DNA of 64,000 nucleotides, taken from positions 1 to 64,000 of the forward strand of contig JBEKSY010000014.1 of NCBI GenBank assembly GCA_049516595.1, in the 5' to 3' direction. Below, piece after piece: positions 1 through 8,584 of this stretch. Origin of the DNA: JBEKHT01 sp049516595. Its GTDB lineage: Bacteria; Chloroflexota; Anaerolineae; Anaerolineales; RBG-16-64-43. A program made the position numbers and the translations under genes. How positions within the stretch are numbered: position 1 is the first letter of the stretch; the number at the start of each line of letters is the position of its first letter. The notes below the pieces were generated by a model. That model saw only the letters and a list, made by a program, of their open reading frames with translations. It did not search any database and had not been told where the DNA came from.

Positions 1-312
1 GTTCTGTCGCATCATGAGAATCCAATCACGATGGGCGAGCTCAGCCATGAGCTGGACGTTCCCCTCAGCACCGCCACGCGGATCATGGATTGGATGGTAG
101 ACAACGGATACGCCCAAAGGCTGCCTGACCCGGAGGATCGGCGCGTTGTGCGAGTCGCCCTGACCGCGGTCAGCCTGGAGGTTTACCGCACGATCAATGA
201 GTTCATTATGGAGAGGGTGGAACAGATCCTGGGCCAGTTCACCCCAGATGAATGTGACATCTTCCTTTCGCTCTTGCGGAAGGTTCTGGATGCTCTCGAA
301 CAAGCGACCTGA
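1..312 (+). CDS. MarR-family transcriptional regulator, 5' end outside the window
   Basis: The reading frame is open from the first base and continues upstream of position 1, so the N-terminus is missing. The visible 103 residues hold the recognition helix and wing of a winged helix-turn-helix: a PLSTATRIMDWMVDNGY helix followed by an RLPDPEDRRVVRV wing, the DxRDxR-like signature of MarR proteins. A C-terminal helix for dimerisation follows. MarR proteins usually repress neighbouring efflux genes and are released by small ligands. An ABC-2 permease, a HlyD adaptor and two ATPases follow on the same strand, so control of that exporter is likely. The ligand cannot be read from the sequence. Confidence 0.8.
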   Translation, partial: VLSHHENPITMGELSHELDVPLSTATRIMDWMVDNGYAQRLPDPEDRRVVRVALTAVSLEVYRTINEFIMERVEQILGQFTPDECDIFLSLLRKVLDALEQAT

Positions 313-437
313 GGTGACCTTTCGGTCCATGCCTTCCGAATAGAATATCGGTTCTTGTGAGAAGGTCCGTCCCGGAAAAGGCCGGGCCAGGGGCGCTCTT
401 CCCACCCGTCCGACCAGGAACTATGGGGATCATGCCA

Positions 438-1565
438 ATGAGACGCTTCAGAGCCCTGATCAAGAAAGAAATCTTGCATATGCTGCGGGACCCGCGCACC
501 CTGATCTTCATCTTTATCATGCCGATCCTGCAACTGGTACTGCTCGGCTATGCAATCAACACGGACGTCAAGAACGTGCCCACTGTGGTATTTGACCAGG
601 ACAACAGCCAGCAGAGCCGATCCCTACTGGACGCCTTCCGGGCCACAGGCTATTTCTCCCTCGACTACGCGGCTTATAACGCAACCGACGTCAACAACTT
701 GATTGAGGGGGGAAAGGTCAAGGTGGGGATTATCATTCCCCCAACCTACAGCAGTGATCTGGCATCCCGAAAGACCGCTCAGGTGTCCGTCCTCATCGAT
801 GGTTCCGACCCGACCACCGCAACCCAGGTGCTCGCCGCCGCCACTCTGGCTGGCCAGGCTAAGGGAGTCGCCATCCTCTCCCAGCAGTTAGGCTTGCTGG
901 GGTCGACGGCCAGCCTGTCTTCGCCCATCGACGTCCGCACTCGGGTTCTCTACAATCCCGACCTGCTCAGTACCTACAACCTCGTCCCGGGACTGGTGGC
1001 GATGATCCTGTTCATGACGACCGTGAACCTGACGGCCCTTTCCATCGTGAGGGAGCGGGAGCGCGGGACCATCGAGCAGCTCATTGTGACCCCCATTCGC
1101 AACTGGGAGCTGGTGCTGGCGAAGATTACGCCGTACATCCTGGTTTCCTTTGCCAACACGGTCTTGATCCTGGTGATTGGGACGTTCTGGTTTGGCGTCC
1201 CGATCCGAGGCAGCGTGATTCTTCTCCTGGCGGTGACGGCGTTGTATCTCTTGCCCAACCTGGGCCTGGGCCTGTTCATCTCGACCGTAGCTCGCACCCA
1301 GCAACAGGCGCAGTTCATGACCATGCCGATCATGCTGCCGTCGATGATGCTCTCGGGCTTTCTCTTCCCGGTCAGCTCGCTGCCCTTGGTGCTGCAATTC
1401 ATCGGGAGCCTCCTTCCGCTGACGTACTACATCTACATAATGCGCAGCATTGTGATAAAAGGGGCGGGCCTCAATCTGTTCATCCCCCAAGTGCTCGCGT
1501 TGACGGCTTTTTCCATTGCGCTGCTGGGGCTTGCGGCCTGGCGGTTCCAAAAGACCCTGGACTAG
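438..1565 (+). CDS. ABC-2 type transporter permease (YhhJ/YbhR-like)
   Basis: This is a membrane subunit of about 375 residues in the ABC2_membrane_3 pattern. An N-terminal helix follows a basic start (RRFRALIKKEILHMLRDPR). Then comes a roughly 150-residue extracytoplasmic loop, followed by five hydrophobic segments from about residue 190 to the end. The RERERGTIEQLIVTP motif between helices is typical of the family. The frame is open further upstream (GTG at 357), but ATG 438 or 432 is preferred because a GGGGAT ribosome site lies just before it. The gene is followed after 33 bases by a HlyD-type adaptor and then two ATPases, like the E. coli ybhGFSR system but with a different order and only one permease visible. 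The substrate is unknown; family members export drugs or cations. Confidence 0.85.
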   Translation: MRRFRALIKKEILHMLRDPRTLIFIFIMPILQLVLLGYAINTDVKNVPTVVFDQDNSQQSRSLLDAFRATGYFSLDYAAYNATDVNNLIEGGKVKVGIIIPPTYSSDLASRKTAQVSVLIDGSDPTTATQVLAAATLAGQAKGVAILSQQLGLLGSTASLSSPIDVRTRVLYNPDLLSTYNLVPGLVAMILFMTTVNLTALSIVRERERGTIEQLIVTPIRNWELVLAKITPYILVSFANTVLILVIGTFWFGVPIRGSVILLLAVTALYLLPNLGLGLFISTVARTQQQAQFMTMPIMLPSMMLSGFLFPVSSLPLVLQFIGSLLPLTYYIYIMRSIVIKGAGLNLFIPQVLALTAFSIALLGLAAWRFQKTLD

Positions 1566-1598
1566 GGACGAGTTCGAGGAAGAAAAGAGGAAGTGGCC

Positions 1599-2828
1599 AT
1601 GAAGAAGAATCGAGCATTTCGATCAGTCTTGATCCTCCTGGTGCTGGCGGTTGGGGCGGGCGGGGTGTGGTACTTTCTTCTGCGACGGTCGGCGACGGAC
1701 ACCGCCGCGCTGACGGCCTCAGGGACGGTGGAGACGACAACCATCTCCATCGCGCCGCAGCTATCGGGGAAGGTGGCCTCGGTGAAGGTGGAGGAGGGGG
1801 ACAGCGTCAAGGCGGGGCAGGTGCTCTTTACGCTGGACGACAGCCTGCTGGCGGCGCAGCGGAAGGTAGCGGCGGCGAACGTGGACCTGGCACAAGCGAG
1901 CTCGCAGGCGGCGCAGGTGAGCGCGCAGGAAGCGCTGGACAATCTGCTGCGGTCGAACACGCCGCAGGCGCAGGCGCAACTGGCTCTGGCGAATGCGCAG
2001 AAGGCGCTGACGGACGCGACGACGAACTACAACAACGTGGTCTTGAACCCGAAGAAGGGTGCGCTGCTGGACGCGCAGGACTGGGCGGACAAAGCCAACG
2101 TGCGGTTGCACTACGTTCTGAACCATCACGATGCGGGCTGGCAGGGCTACTTTCAGGTCAAGGCGGCCCAGGTGGAATACAGCCACGCCTTGCAGGCGGA
2201 GCAGAAGGCCTACAACGACTACATTCACACGGGGTATTCGGGGTTGGCGGCCTCCCAATCGACGCAGGACATTGTCAGCGGGCAGTACGCGCTGGCCAAG
2301 GCGGCGGTGGACGATGCGCAATACAACCTGAGTCGGGTGGCGAACGGGCCGAACCCGGAGGACGTGACGGCGGCCCAGGCGCGGGTGGAGGCGGCCAAAG
2401 CGACGTTGGCCCAGGCCCAAGCGAATCTGGGGCTGATCGATGCCCAGATCGCAGAGTTGACGGTGACGGCGCCGGAGGACAGCATTGTGCTGACGCGCTC
2501 GGTGGAACCCGGGGAGACGGTGAATCCGGGAGGGGTGGCGCTGGAGCTGGGGCGTTTGTCAAACCTCACGATTACGGTCTACGTTCCGGAAGATCGGGTA
2601 GGGGAGATCTCGCTGGGGCAGGGGGCGGAGATGACGGTGGACTCGTATCCGGGGGAGAAGTTCAGCGCGACGGTGAGCTACATTTCGGATCAAGCGGAGT
2701 TCACGCCGCGCAACGTGGAGACGGTTACGGGGCGGCAGTCGACGGTCTTTGCCGTCAAGCTGCGGCTGAGCGACAAGACCGGGAAGCTGAAGCCGGGCAT
2801 GCCTGGCGATGTGACCTTTGACCGGTAA
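1599..2828 (+). CDS. HlyD/EmrA-type membrane fusion (adaptor) protein
   Basis: This is a 409-residue periplasmic adaptor-like protein. Residues 1-30 are a basic start and one transmembrane anchor. A biotinyl-lipoyl half-motif follows (TISIAPQLSGKVASVKVEEGDSV). Residues about 80-270 are an alanine/glutamine-rich coiled-coil hairpin. The second lipoyl half and a beta-barrel (PGETVNPGG, LRLSDKTGKLKPGMPGDV) complete the fold. ATG 1599 is chosen over GTG 1593 because AGAGGAAG sits seven bases upstream. The protein links an inner-membrane ABC-2 pump to further export steps. The gene is unusually G-rich on the coding strand compared with its neighbours, giving long spurious overlapping frames. It lies 5 bases before the first ATPase, indicating one operon. 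Confidence 0.88.
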   Translation: MKKNRAFRSVLILLVLAVGAGGVWYFLLRRSATDTAALTASGTVETTTISIAPQLSGKVASVKVEEGDSVKAGQVLFTLDDSLLAAQRKVAAANVDLAQASSQAAQVSAQEALDNLLRSNTPQAQAQLALANAQKALTDATTNYNNVVLNPKKGALLDAQDWADKANVRLHYVLNHHDAGWQGYFQVKAAQVEYSHALQAEQKAYNDYIHTGYSGLAASQSTQDIVSGQYALAKAAVDDAQYNLSRVANGPNPEDVTAAQARVEAAKATLAQAQANLGLIDAQIAELTVTAPEDSIVLTRSVEPGETVNPGGVALELGRLSNLTITVYVPEDRVGEISLGQGAEMTVDSYPGEKFSATVSYISDQAEFTPRNVETVTGRQSTVFAVKLRLSDKTGKLKPGMPGDVTFDR

Positions 2829-2833
2829 TCGGG

Positions 2834-3793
2834 ATGGAAGCCGAGATCCTGCTCGAAACCGAGAACTTGGTCAAGACCTTCGGGGCCCTGCGGGCCGTCG
2901 ATGGGCTTAACCTGCGAGTGCGCGCTGGCGAAATGGTCGGGCTGGTCGGGCCCGATGGAGCGGGGAAAACTACCACGATGCGGCTCCTGTGCGGAGCGTA
3001 CCAGCCCACCAGCGGCCGCATTCGCGTGGCCGGGTACGCTGTCCCCTCCCAGGTTGAGTTAGCTCGAGAACAAATCGGCTACCTGGCTCAACGGTTCAGC
3101 CTGTACGGGGACTTGACGGTGGCGGAGAATCTGAACTTCTTTGGGGAAGTCTTCGAGGTGCCTGCGGCCGAGGTCGCGCAACGCTCACGGGAGTTGCTCG
3201 AGTTCGCTGGCCTGACAGAATTCGCCAACCGGCCGGCCGCGGCGCTTTCCGGCGGGATGCAGAAGAAACTCGGGCTGGCTTGTGCCCTGGTCCATCGGCC
3301 GAAGGTTCTCCTGCTCGATGAACCCACTGGCGGGGTCGACCCGGTTGCACGTCAGGAATTCTGGCACTTGCTGATCGGCCTGCTGCGCGCTGGATCCGGC
3401 GTATTGGTGAGCACTCCCTACATGGACGAGGCGATGCGCTTCCATCGGGTTGTTTTCATGAACCACGGGCGCGCTTTCACCCAGGACGCGCCCCGCGACC
3501 TTGTGAAACGCCTTTCCGGACGGATCCTGGAACTCGCCGCGGAACCGCAGATGGCCGCACGCGAGATCGCCGTCGAAGATCCCGAGGTGGAAGACGTGCA
3601 TACGTTCGGCGGGTTCTTGCACCTGCGTGTCCTCTCCGCCGCAGGACCTTTGGCGAGGATTCCAGGACGGCTGGCCGCTGCTGGGATTCCTCTGGGGCAC
3701 CTTTCGCCGGTGGCCCCCACGCTGGAGGACGTGTTCATTCAATTGCTTCAATCGGAAGGAGCGCCGTATGCAACCCCCGGTCCTTCCGCTTGA
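2834..3793 (+). CDS. ABC transporter ATPase 1 with a changed H-loop
   Basis: This 319-residue nucleotide-binding subunit has Walker A GPDGAGKTT (about residues 39-47), Q-loop YLAQRFSLYGDL, signature LSGGMQKK, and Walker B LLLDEPTGGVDP. The usual switch histidine after the D-loop is replaced: the motif reads VSTPYMDEA with Pro195 where ITTHxMDEA is expected. The second ATPase downstream keeps its histidine, so the pair resembles a split E. coli YbhF, whose two ATPase halves are fused. A C-terminal domain of about 90 residues ends in the APTLEDVFIQLL motif of CcmA/NatA-like exporters. The start follows the HlyD stop by 5 bases and the 3' end overlaps the next gene by 26 bases. It probably forms a heterodimer with ATPase 2. 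Confidence 0.9.
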   Translation: MEAEILLETENLVKTFGALRAVDGLNLRVRAGEMVGLVGPDGAGKTTTMRLLCGAYQPTSGRIRVAGYAVPSQVELAREQIGYLAQRFSLYGDLTVAENLNFFGEVFEVPAAEVAQRSRELLEFAGLTEFANRPAAALSGGMQKKLGLACALVHRPKVLLLDEPTGGVDPVARQEFWHLLIGLLRAGSGVLVSTPYMDEAMRFHRVVFMNHGRAFTQDAPRDLVKRLSGRILELAAEPQMAAREIAVEDPEVEDVHTFGGFLHLRVLSAAGPLARIPGRLAAAGIPLGHLSPVAPTLEDVFIQLLQSEGAPYATPGPSA

Positions 3794-4721
3794 ACTGGAT
3801 GGCCTGACGAAGAAGTTCGGCGACTTCGTTGCCGTGGACCATGTGTCCTTTTCGGTCCAGCCCGGTGAAGTGATCGGGTATGTTGGTCCGAATGGGAGCG
3901 GAAAGACGACAACCATCCGCATGCTGTGCGGATTGATCAAGCCGACCGAAGGGACGGCCCGGGTCATGGGTATCGATGTGGCCAGGAACCCCGAGGCGGT
4001 CAAACCGCATATCGGCTACATGTCCCAGAAGTTCTCCCTCTACGACGATCTCACCGTGCTGGAGAACCTGCAGTTCTACGCTGGGGTCTATGATGTTCCG
4101 GCAGCCGAGGAGGGGAGACGCATCGAAGAAGTACTGCACCTGGCGGGACTGGAGAATCGCAGGTCGACCTTTGCCAGGGAGCTCTCGGGAGGCTGGCGCC
4201 AGCGCCTGGCCCTAGGCTGTGCTCTGATTCACCGCCCGCCTTTGCTGTTCCTGGATGAACCCACGAGCGGGGTGGATCCGGTGGCCCGGCGCGAGTTCTG
4301 GGATCTAATCTACTTGCTGGCCTCCCAAGGAACGACAGTCCTCATCACCACTCACTACATGGATGAGGCGGAGCATTGCAACAAGGTCGGGTTCATGAAC
4401 CGAGGAAAGCTCCTGGCCTTCGACACACCTCATCGCCTCCGGGCGACCTACCTGCATGGAGCAGCCTGGAACCTTGATGCCAGCCCGCTGCTGGAGGCAG
4501 TTGAGGAGTTGAGCCGGACGGCCGGAATCACCCGGGCCAGCCTGTACGGCGACCAGGCTCACGTGATCATCAACACCGGGGAATGGAATCCCCAGAGCGT
4601 GACCCGCCTGCTTGCCGAAAAGGGGATCACGGTCCAATCCATCAGCCCGGTGGAATCCACCCTGGAAGACGTATATACATTGCTGGCAAATCAGGGCCTG
4701 GGATCCTCGCTGGCGGGATGA
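3768..4721 (+). CDS. ABC transporter ATPase 2
   Basis: This 317-residue ABC ATPase has a full set of catalytic motifs: Walker A GPNGSGKTT (about 40-48), Q-loop YMSQKFSLYDDL, signature LSGGWRQR, Walker B LFLDEPTSGVDP and H-loop ITTHYMDEAEH (His196). The C-terminus ends with the STLEDVYTLL motif shared with ATPase 1. ATG 3768 is set by GGAAGGAG seven bases upstream and lies inside the 3' end of the previous gene, so translation is probably coupled. With ATPase 1 it corresponds to the two halves of YbhF. It should energise the permease encoded at 438-1565, possibly together with another permease upstream of the window. No second permease follows it. Confidence 0.9.
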   Translation: MQPPVLPLELDGLTKKFGDFVAVDHVSFSVQPGEVIGYVGPNGSGKTTTIRMLCGLIKPTEGTARVMGIDVARNPEAVKPHIGYMSQKFSLYDDLTVLENLQFYAGVYDVPAAEEGRRIEEVLHLAGLENRRSTFARELSGGWRQRLALGCALIHRPPLLFLDEPTSGVDPVARREFWDLIYLLASQGTTVLITTHYMDEAEHCNKVGFMNRGKLLAFDTPHRLRATYLHGAAWNLDASPLLEAVEELSRTAGITRASLYGDQAHVIINTGEWNPQSVTRLLAEKGITVQSISPVESTLEDVYTLLANQGLGSSLAG

Positions 4722-5271
4722 ACGGCGTGGGGGCGGCTGGCCACTTGTGACCGACGCCTGGTCCGGGAAGGGGGTGCAATCCCTCGCCTCGTATCGCCTC
4801 GTCAGAGGCTCCAAATCGACGAGAGCCCATCTCGGAATGCACCCCGCCGCGCATTCCGGGCCTACGGCCAGACCCGGAGCAGGTCGGGACCTCTCGCTAG
4901 CATCTTCTGCCCGGGGGGCTTCGACCTTCTCGCCATTTGGCCCGATCAACTTCCTTGGCCAAAGGGGATGAGCAGGATTCTGGAACGCAGACAGGAACGG
5001 AGGAACCGGGCTCCGGACCCGGGCCGGCGTAGCCTCGGCTTCACCTTTTGGATTCAGCCTTCGCTGATCCCCGTGTCCGCGACCTTCCGCCGGGGCGTCT
5101 TTGGCGATCCGTCCACAGGGCGTTCGCCTGCCTGAGGCGCGAGAGGCAGGAGGCCACGGATCCCTGCGAGAATCGTTTACTCTTTGGCCAGGCCTGTACC
5201 TCGCACGGGACCCTTCCATTCCGTTTCCAACAGGAAGTGAGGGCGAGGCTTCCGTCGCCCGGATCGGTCAT
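4722..5271. other. intergenic region, no gene seen
   Basis: This region lies between the end of the plus-strand exporter operon and the end of minus-strand mgsA. I find no supported gene. A perfect 8-bp inverted repeat (CGGAATGC/GCATTCCG, 4833-4858, 10-base loop) lies after the exporter genes but lacks a following T run. A GGGCGA/TCGCCC hairpin at 5241-5260 lies just past the mgsA stop. Either could end transcription, but neither is a strong intrinsic terminator. Confidence 0.5.
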
Positions 5272-5766
5272 TCACCTTCCCCTCTCTTCGGTGTCTGCGG
5301 AAATAACTTCGCCTCGGGTCCGTCCCTCGTAGGCAGCATAGTCCGGAACATTCCTCTGATACTGGTCAGACATGAGGGGAGAGGAGATCATGAAGTCGGC
5401 AGATGCCCGATTGCAGGCTACAGGAATATTCCACACCACGGCGATTCTCAGCAGAGCTCTCACATCCATATCGTGCGGAAGAGGTTCAAGAGGATCCCAG
5501 AAGAAGATCAGGAAATCGATTTCCCCTTCGGTGATCTTTGCGCCAACTTGCTGATCTCCTCCCAGAGGGCCACTCTGCAGTTTGGTTACCTTGACCGAGA
5601 GCTCCTTCTCCAGGAGCCTACCGGTCCTGCCGGTGGCAAACAGGGTGTGTTGAGCCAGGGTGCCTCGGTTGTACTTTGCCCACTCCAGCAGATCTTCCTT
5701 CCTGTTGTCGTGAGCCACAAGAGCGATTCTCTTTTTCGTTCCCAGTGCCAGCTCAGTTTGTGCCAT
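5272..5766 (-). CDS. mgsA: methylglyoxal synthase
   Basis: This cytosolic enzyme converts dihydroxyacetone phosphate to methylglyoxal and phosphate, bypassing lower glycolysis when phosphate is short. The 164-residue protein aligns by eye with E. coli MgsA over its whole length: IALVAHD near the start, SGPLGGDQQVGA with the catalytic Asp71, FFWDPLEPLPHDMDV with His98 and Asp101 at the same numbers as in E. coli, and VWNIPVACNRASADF. It has an N-terminal extension of about nine residues and a short charged tail. The start has an AGAAAGGAAGG site upstream. It stands alone, with no glyoxalase gene nearby, so how the toxic product is handled is not visible in this window. Confidence 0.96.
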   Translation of the reverse strand: MAQTELALGTKKRIALVAHDNRKEDLLEWAKYNRGTLAQHTLFATGRTGRLLEKELSVKVTKLQSGPLGGDQQVGAKITEGEIDFLIFFWDPLEPLPHDMDVRALLRIAVVWNIPVACNRASADFMISSPLMSDQYQRNVPDYAAYEGRTRGEVISADTEERGR

Positions 5767-6668
5767 CGTCCTTCCTTTCTGTTGGTCGCCTTCCGGTTGG
5801 CCGCCGGAGCAAGCGCATCCGACCGCAGGAGGCGAAGATATCCTCCCTCCATCTCAGTTGCTCTCCCTAGAAGTTGAGGAGGGCGGTCACCCCTTTCTGG
5901 CTGGGGTCCGGGAGGCCCTTGATAGGGCGGCCGTGAGAGGGGGCTGAGCAGGAAGGAACTCCCCGATACCACCGCGCCCTCGGGGTTCGCAAGGGTCAAA
6001 GGTGGTCGCCGCGCAGTCCCGCCAAACCACACCGACAAGGAAGTGCCAGCCCGAGAGAAGGAACCGCCACCGAAGGAGTCAGCCCGCCAGCAAGGATAAC
6101 ATAGGCGGGGCTTGTAAGCCTTTCTGCGGCAATCTGACCGAGGAGGTTTTCCTCCAAGGAAAGGGAATCTTGCCTCTCGGCCCGACGCCCCTACGGTGCA
6201 ATCGGGGCCGGAGGGGTGATCTGGCCCCGAAAGGAGGCAGGTCCATGGAATGAGACCGGCCCGAACAACTGCCCGGCAGACCTTGGGCGAGGTGCGCCAA
6301 CAGACGAATCGTGAATCCTCTGCAGTCCGCGCTCGGAACCCTTCGTGGAAGGGCGAGAAATGAGGTATATCATTTCCGGCACCCGCTGGCATGGAGTGCC
6401 TCTTCCAAGGTTGCACCTGGACGATTTCCCGGTCCAGACTTAGACTTGCATTCCCGGAAGGTTGTTCAGCCCTTCCCTCGGACCCTCGAAGGCAGCCTGC
6501 CCGAGCAGCGACCCTGATATGGGTGTGGCCTTGCCTCCCCGGCCATCTTGCACAGGTCGCCCAGGATCGCCCCATGGCCACAGCAGGGGAACCGCTCCTC
6601 CGGTGCAAGGAGGCAGTGCCAAGAGGAATGGGATTCTTGAAGAATGATTACGTCGGCAGAGGTGGGAC
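5767..6668. other. long intergenic region, no gene seen
   Basis: These 900 bases separate divergent mgsA (minus) and the histidine phosphatase (plus), so promoters for both should lie here. I found no convincing sigma-A promoter pair. No frame has protein-like composition; the long minus-strand frame is rich in Arg, Gly, Ser and Pro and shows no motif. A short GGAGG-TTTT-CCTCC hairpin occurs near 6142-6155. I considered structured RNAs such as RNase P RNA, and the expected conserved sequences were not present. Confidence 0.45.
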
Positions 6669-7292
6669 ATGACCTTGATAGTCCTCGCGCGTCATGGAGA
6701 GACGGAGTGGAATCGGGTCGAACGCTATCGAGGGCGGGCGGATGTGCCCCTTAACGCAACCGGGCTGGCCCAGGCCGAATTGACTGCCAAGCGGCTGGCC
6801 TCGGAGTGGAAGCCGAGCTCCGTTTACTCCAGCCCCCTGTCGCGCGCGGTGAGGACGGCGGAGGCCATAGCCAGGCACTGCAACTTGGGAGTCCAGGTGG
6901 AGAGTGGCATTGTGGATATCGACTACGGCCGGTGGCAAGGGCTGACGCCCGAGGAGGCCAGGGAACGGTGGCCGGAGGTCTACTCAGCCTGGTCCAACTC
7001 CCCCCAGGAAGCGCAGCTGCCCGATGGCGAGAGGCTGGACGACCTGCGGGCCCGGGCCATGCAGAGCGTGCGGGATCTGGTCGCTCGTCACGCCTCGGAG
7101 ACCATCGTGCTGGTCTCTCACACGATTGTCAATCGGATCATCCTCTTGAGCGTGCTGGGCTTGGACAACAATCATCTCTGGCGCCTGAAGCAGGATACCT
7201 GCGCCATCAATGTGTTTGAAGCAGATGGGAAGAAGTACACGCTTGTGTCCTTGAATGACACGTGCCACCTGCGGTCGGGTGTGACGGGGTGA
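6669..7292 (+). CDS. histidine phosphatase family protein (phosphoglycerate mutase-like)
   Basis: This 207-residue protein belongs to the branch-2 histidine phosphatase/cofactor-dependent phosphoglycerate mutase superfamily. The phosphoryl-accepting motif LARHGETEWN places the catalytic His at residue 9. Other motifs are the RGRADVPLNATG loop, SSPLSRAVRTAEAIA with a conserved Arg, the acidic YGRWQGLTPEEA, and the second His in VLVSHTIVNR (His151). The sequence resembles broad-specificity phosphatases and alpha-ribazole phosphatases (CobC) more than glycolytic mutases, but no cobalamin gene lies nearby, so I leave the substrate open. An AGAGGTGGGA site precedes ATG 6669. It appears to be a single-gene unit. 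Confidence 0.9.
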   Translation: MTLIVLARHGETEWNRVERYRGRADVPLNATGLAQAELTAKRLASEWKPSSVYSSPLSRAVRTAEAIARHCNLGVQVESGIVDIDYGRWQGLTPEEARERWPEVYSAWSNSPQEAQLPDGERLDDLRARAMQSVRDLVARHASETIVLVSHTIVNRIILLSVLGLDNNHLWRLKQDTCAINVFEADGKKYTLVSLNDTCHLRSGVTG

Positions 7293-7717
7293 GAGTAGCA
7301 GCGGCCTGCAGTCTCTGCCCGCAGGGTGGTCCCCGTAGTTTGCCCCTCGCTGCCTATCTCGTCCGTCCATCTCTCGGCGTCGAGGCCACGGTGCGGCTCT
7401 GGCGGCCCCCATCTGCGAGCAAGCCGCCAGGGCGCATTCAACCCACCCAGGCTTGGAGCAGGGCCGCCTTCCTGAATAAGGTCCGCAGTCGGCATTTGGG
7501 CTCCTGCAGAGGTCAGACAGCTATATGCTTGCTTCGGTTGCCGCGCTTTGCGGCGATGGCCCTCGGCCAGATGACGGTCGATGGGCTCACGGCATTGGCC
7601 GGACGGATGCTCGCCCCCATCTGAGCGATACCCAAAGGCGAGCGCGCCGCCGCCCGGTCGTGGGGGCCGCTCGCCAGTTGGGGGAGAAAGCCCGTCATGG
7701 GAGGGCAACCACCTGGA
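7293..7717. other. intergenic region between convergent genes, no gene seen
   Basis: This stretch separates the plus-strand phosphatase from the 3' end of the minus-strand sigma/ABC operon. It shows no protein-like frame in either direction and no clear terminator with a T run. Confidence 0.4.
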
Positions 7718-8584
7718 CTAGAGGTCGCGCCGCTGAAAGATTCGAACGGACACCGCCAGGGAAGCAAAGAGATAGATCACCGCATAGGCGATCATCAGGA
7801 AGCTGGGAACGGAGATGGTCCCGAATGGAGACATGCCCAGTGCCCCCGCCAGAGGGGTTTGCATCTCAAAGGCCGCACGGCGCCAGAGCGATTCGCTGGG
7901 GATGATCAGACTGGTAATGATTCCGACCTTGACCGCGGTCGGAATTTGCAGGAGCGAGCCGAATTGCTCAATCCATCCGCCCATGAAGGAAAGGCCCCAA
8001 AGACCGAACACAATGCCTCCGGTCGCCAGCGCCGGAAATGCACTGGAGCACGCGAGCGAGATGGTCATGATCAGTGCGGCTTCGAGATAGATCAGGGCCA
8101 GCCCAGCGACCAGGTGATCGGGTGTGTACCCTGTCTGAACGAGCACGCTCAACACGGTACCGCCGGCCATGAGCAGGACATAGAGTGCCAGGAGCCCGAC
8201 GAATCCCAGCCACTTTCCAAGGACGACGTCGGACCGGCGGATCGGCTTGGTGACGATGGTCTGGATTGTGCCCGAGCTGATCTCCCCCGCCAGGGTGTCT
8301 GCGCCTAGCAGAGCCGCCATGGCGACGGAAAGGAAGGTGACGGCATAGAGCCCCGAGAGGAGCAGCAGGTTGATCCCCTCGGTGCGGGCAATCCGGGCCA
8401 GCCCCGGGCCGTTGCTCTGCGCGGAAAGGTTCGCCGCGCTCGTGCCGATCTGGGAGATGATGAAGTGAAATCCGGCGGTAAAAATGATCAAGAAGCAGAC
8501 TCCCAGGACGACCCCTGTCAGGACAATCCGACGTCGAATGGCTTCCCGAAATGTCATGCGCGCCAGGACCCAGATGTTGTTCAC
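7718..8584 (-). CDS. ABC-2 family transporter permease
   Basis: This 288-residue membrane protein has six hydrophobic segments. It begins NNIWVLARMTFREAIRRRI, the amphipathic entry typical of ABC-2 permeases of the ABC2_membrane_5/NosY type. A polar loop of about 50 residues follows helix 1, and five helices cover the rest. The start is GTG 8584, with an AAGGATGGGGGG site upstream. The GTG overlaps the stop of the ATPase gene by four bases (GTGA), so the two are translationally coupled. A longer upstream in-frame extension exists but lies inside the ATPase gene. It is the last gene of the sigma/anti-sigma/ATPase/permease operon. The exported substrate is unknown; NosY-like roles in protein maturation are an alternative. 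Confidence 0.85.
   Translation of the reverse strand: MNNIWVLARMTFREAIRRRIVLTGVVLGVCFLIIFTAGFHFIISQIGTSAANLSAQSNGPGLARIARTEGINLLLLSGLYAVTFLSVAMAALLGADTLAGEISSGTIQTIVTKPIRRSDVVLGKWLGFVGLLALYVLLMAGGTVLSVLVQTGYTPDHLVAGLALIYLEAALIMTISLACSSAFPALATGGIVFGLWGLSFMGGWIEQFGSLLQIPTAVKVGIITSLIIPSESLWRRAAFEMQTPLAGALGMSPFGTISVPSFLMIAYAVIYLFASLAVSVRIFQRRDL

Noticed and set aside
1667..2821. 384-residue Gly-rich plus frame
   Set aside because: It is a shifted shadow of the HlyD-type adaptor gene, with low complexity Gly/Arg/Ala composition.
5767..6668. Structured RNA (RNase P or similar) in the mgsA gap
   Set aside because: No conserved core of RNase P, tmRNA or SRP RNA could be matched by eye; short hairpins alone are not enough.
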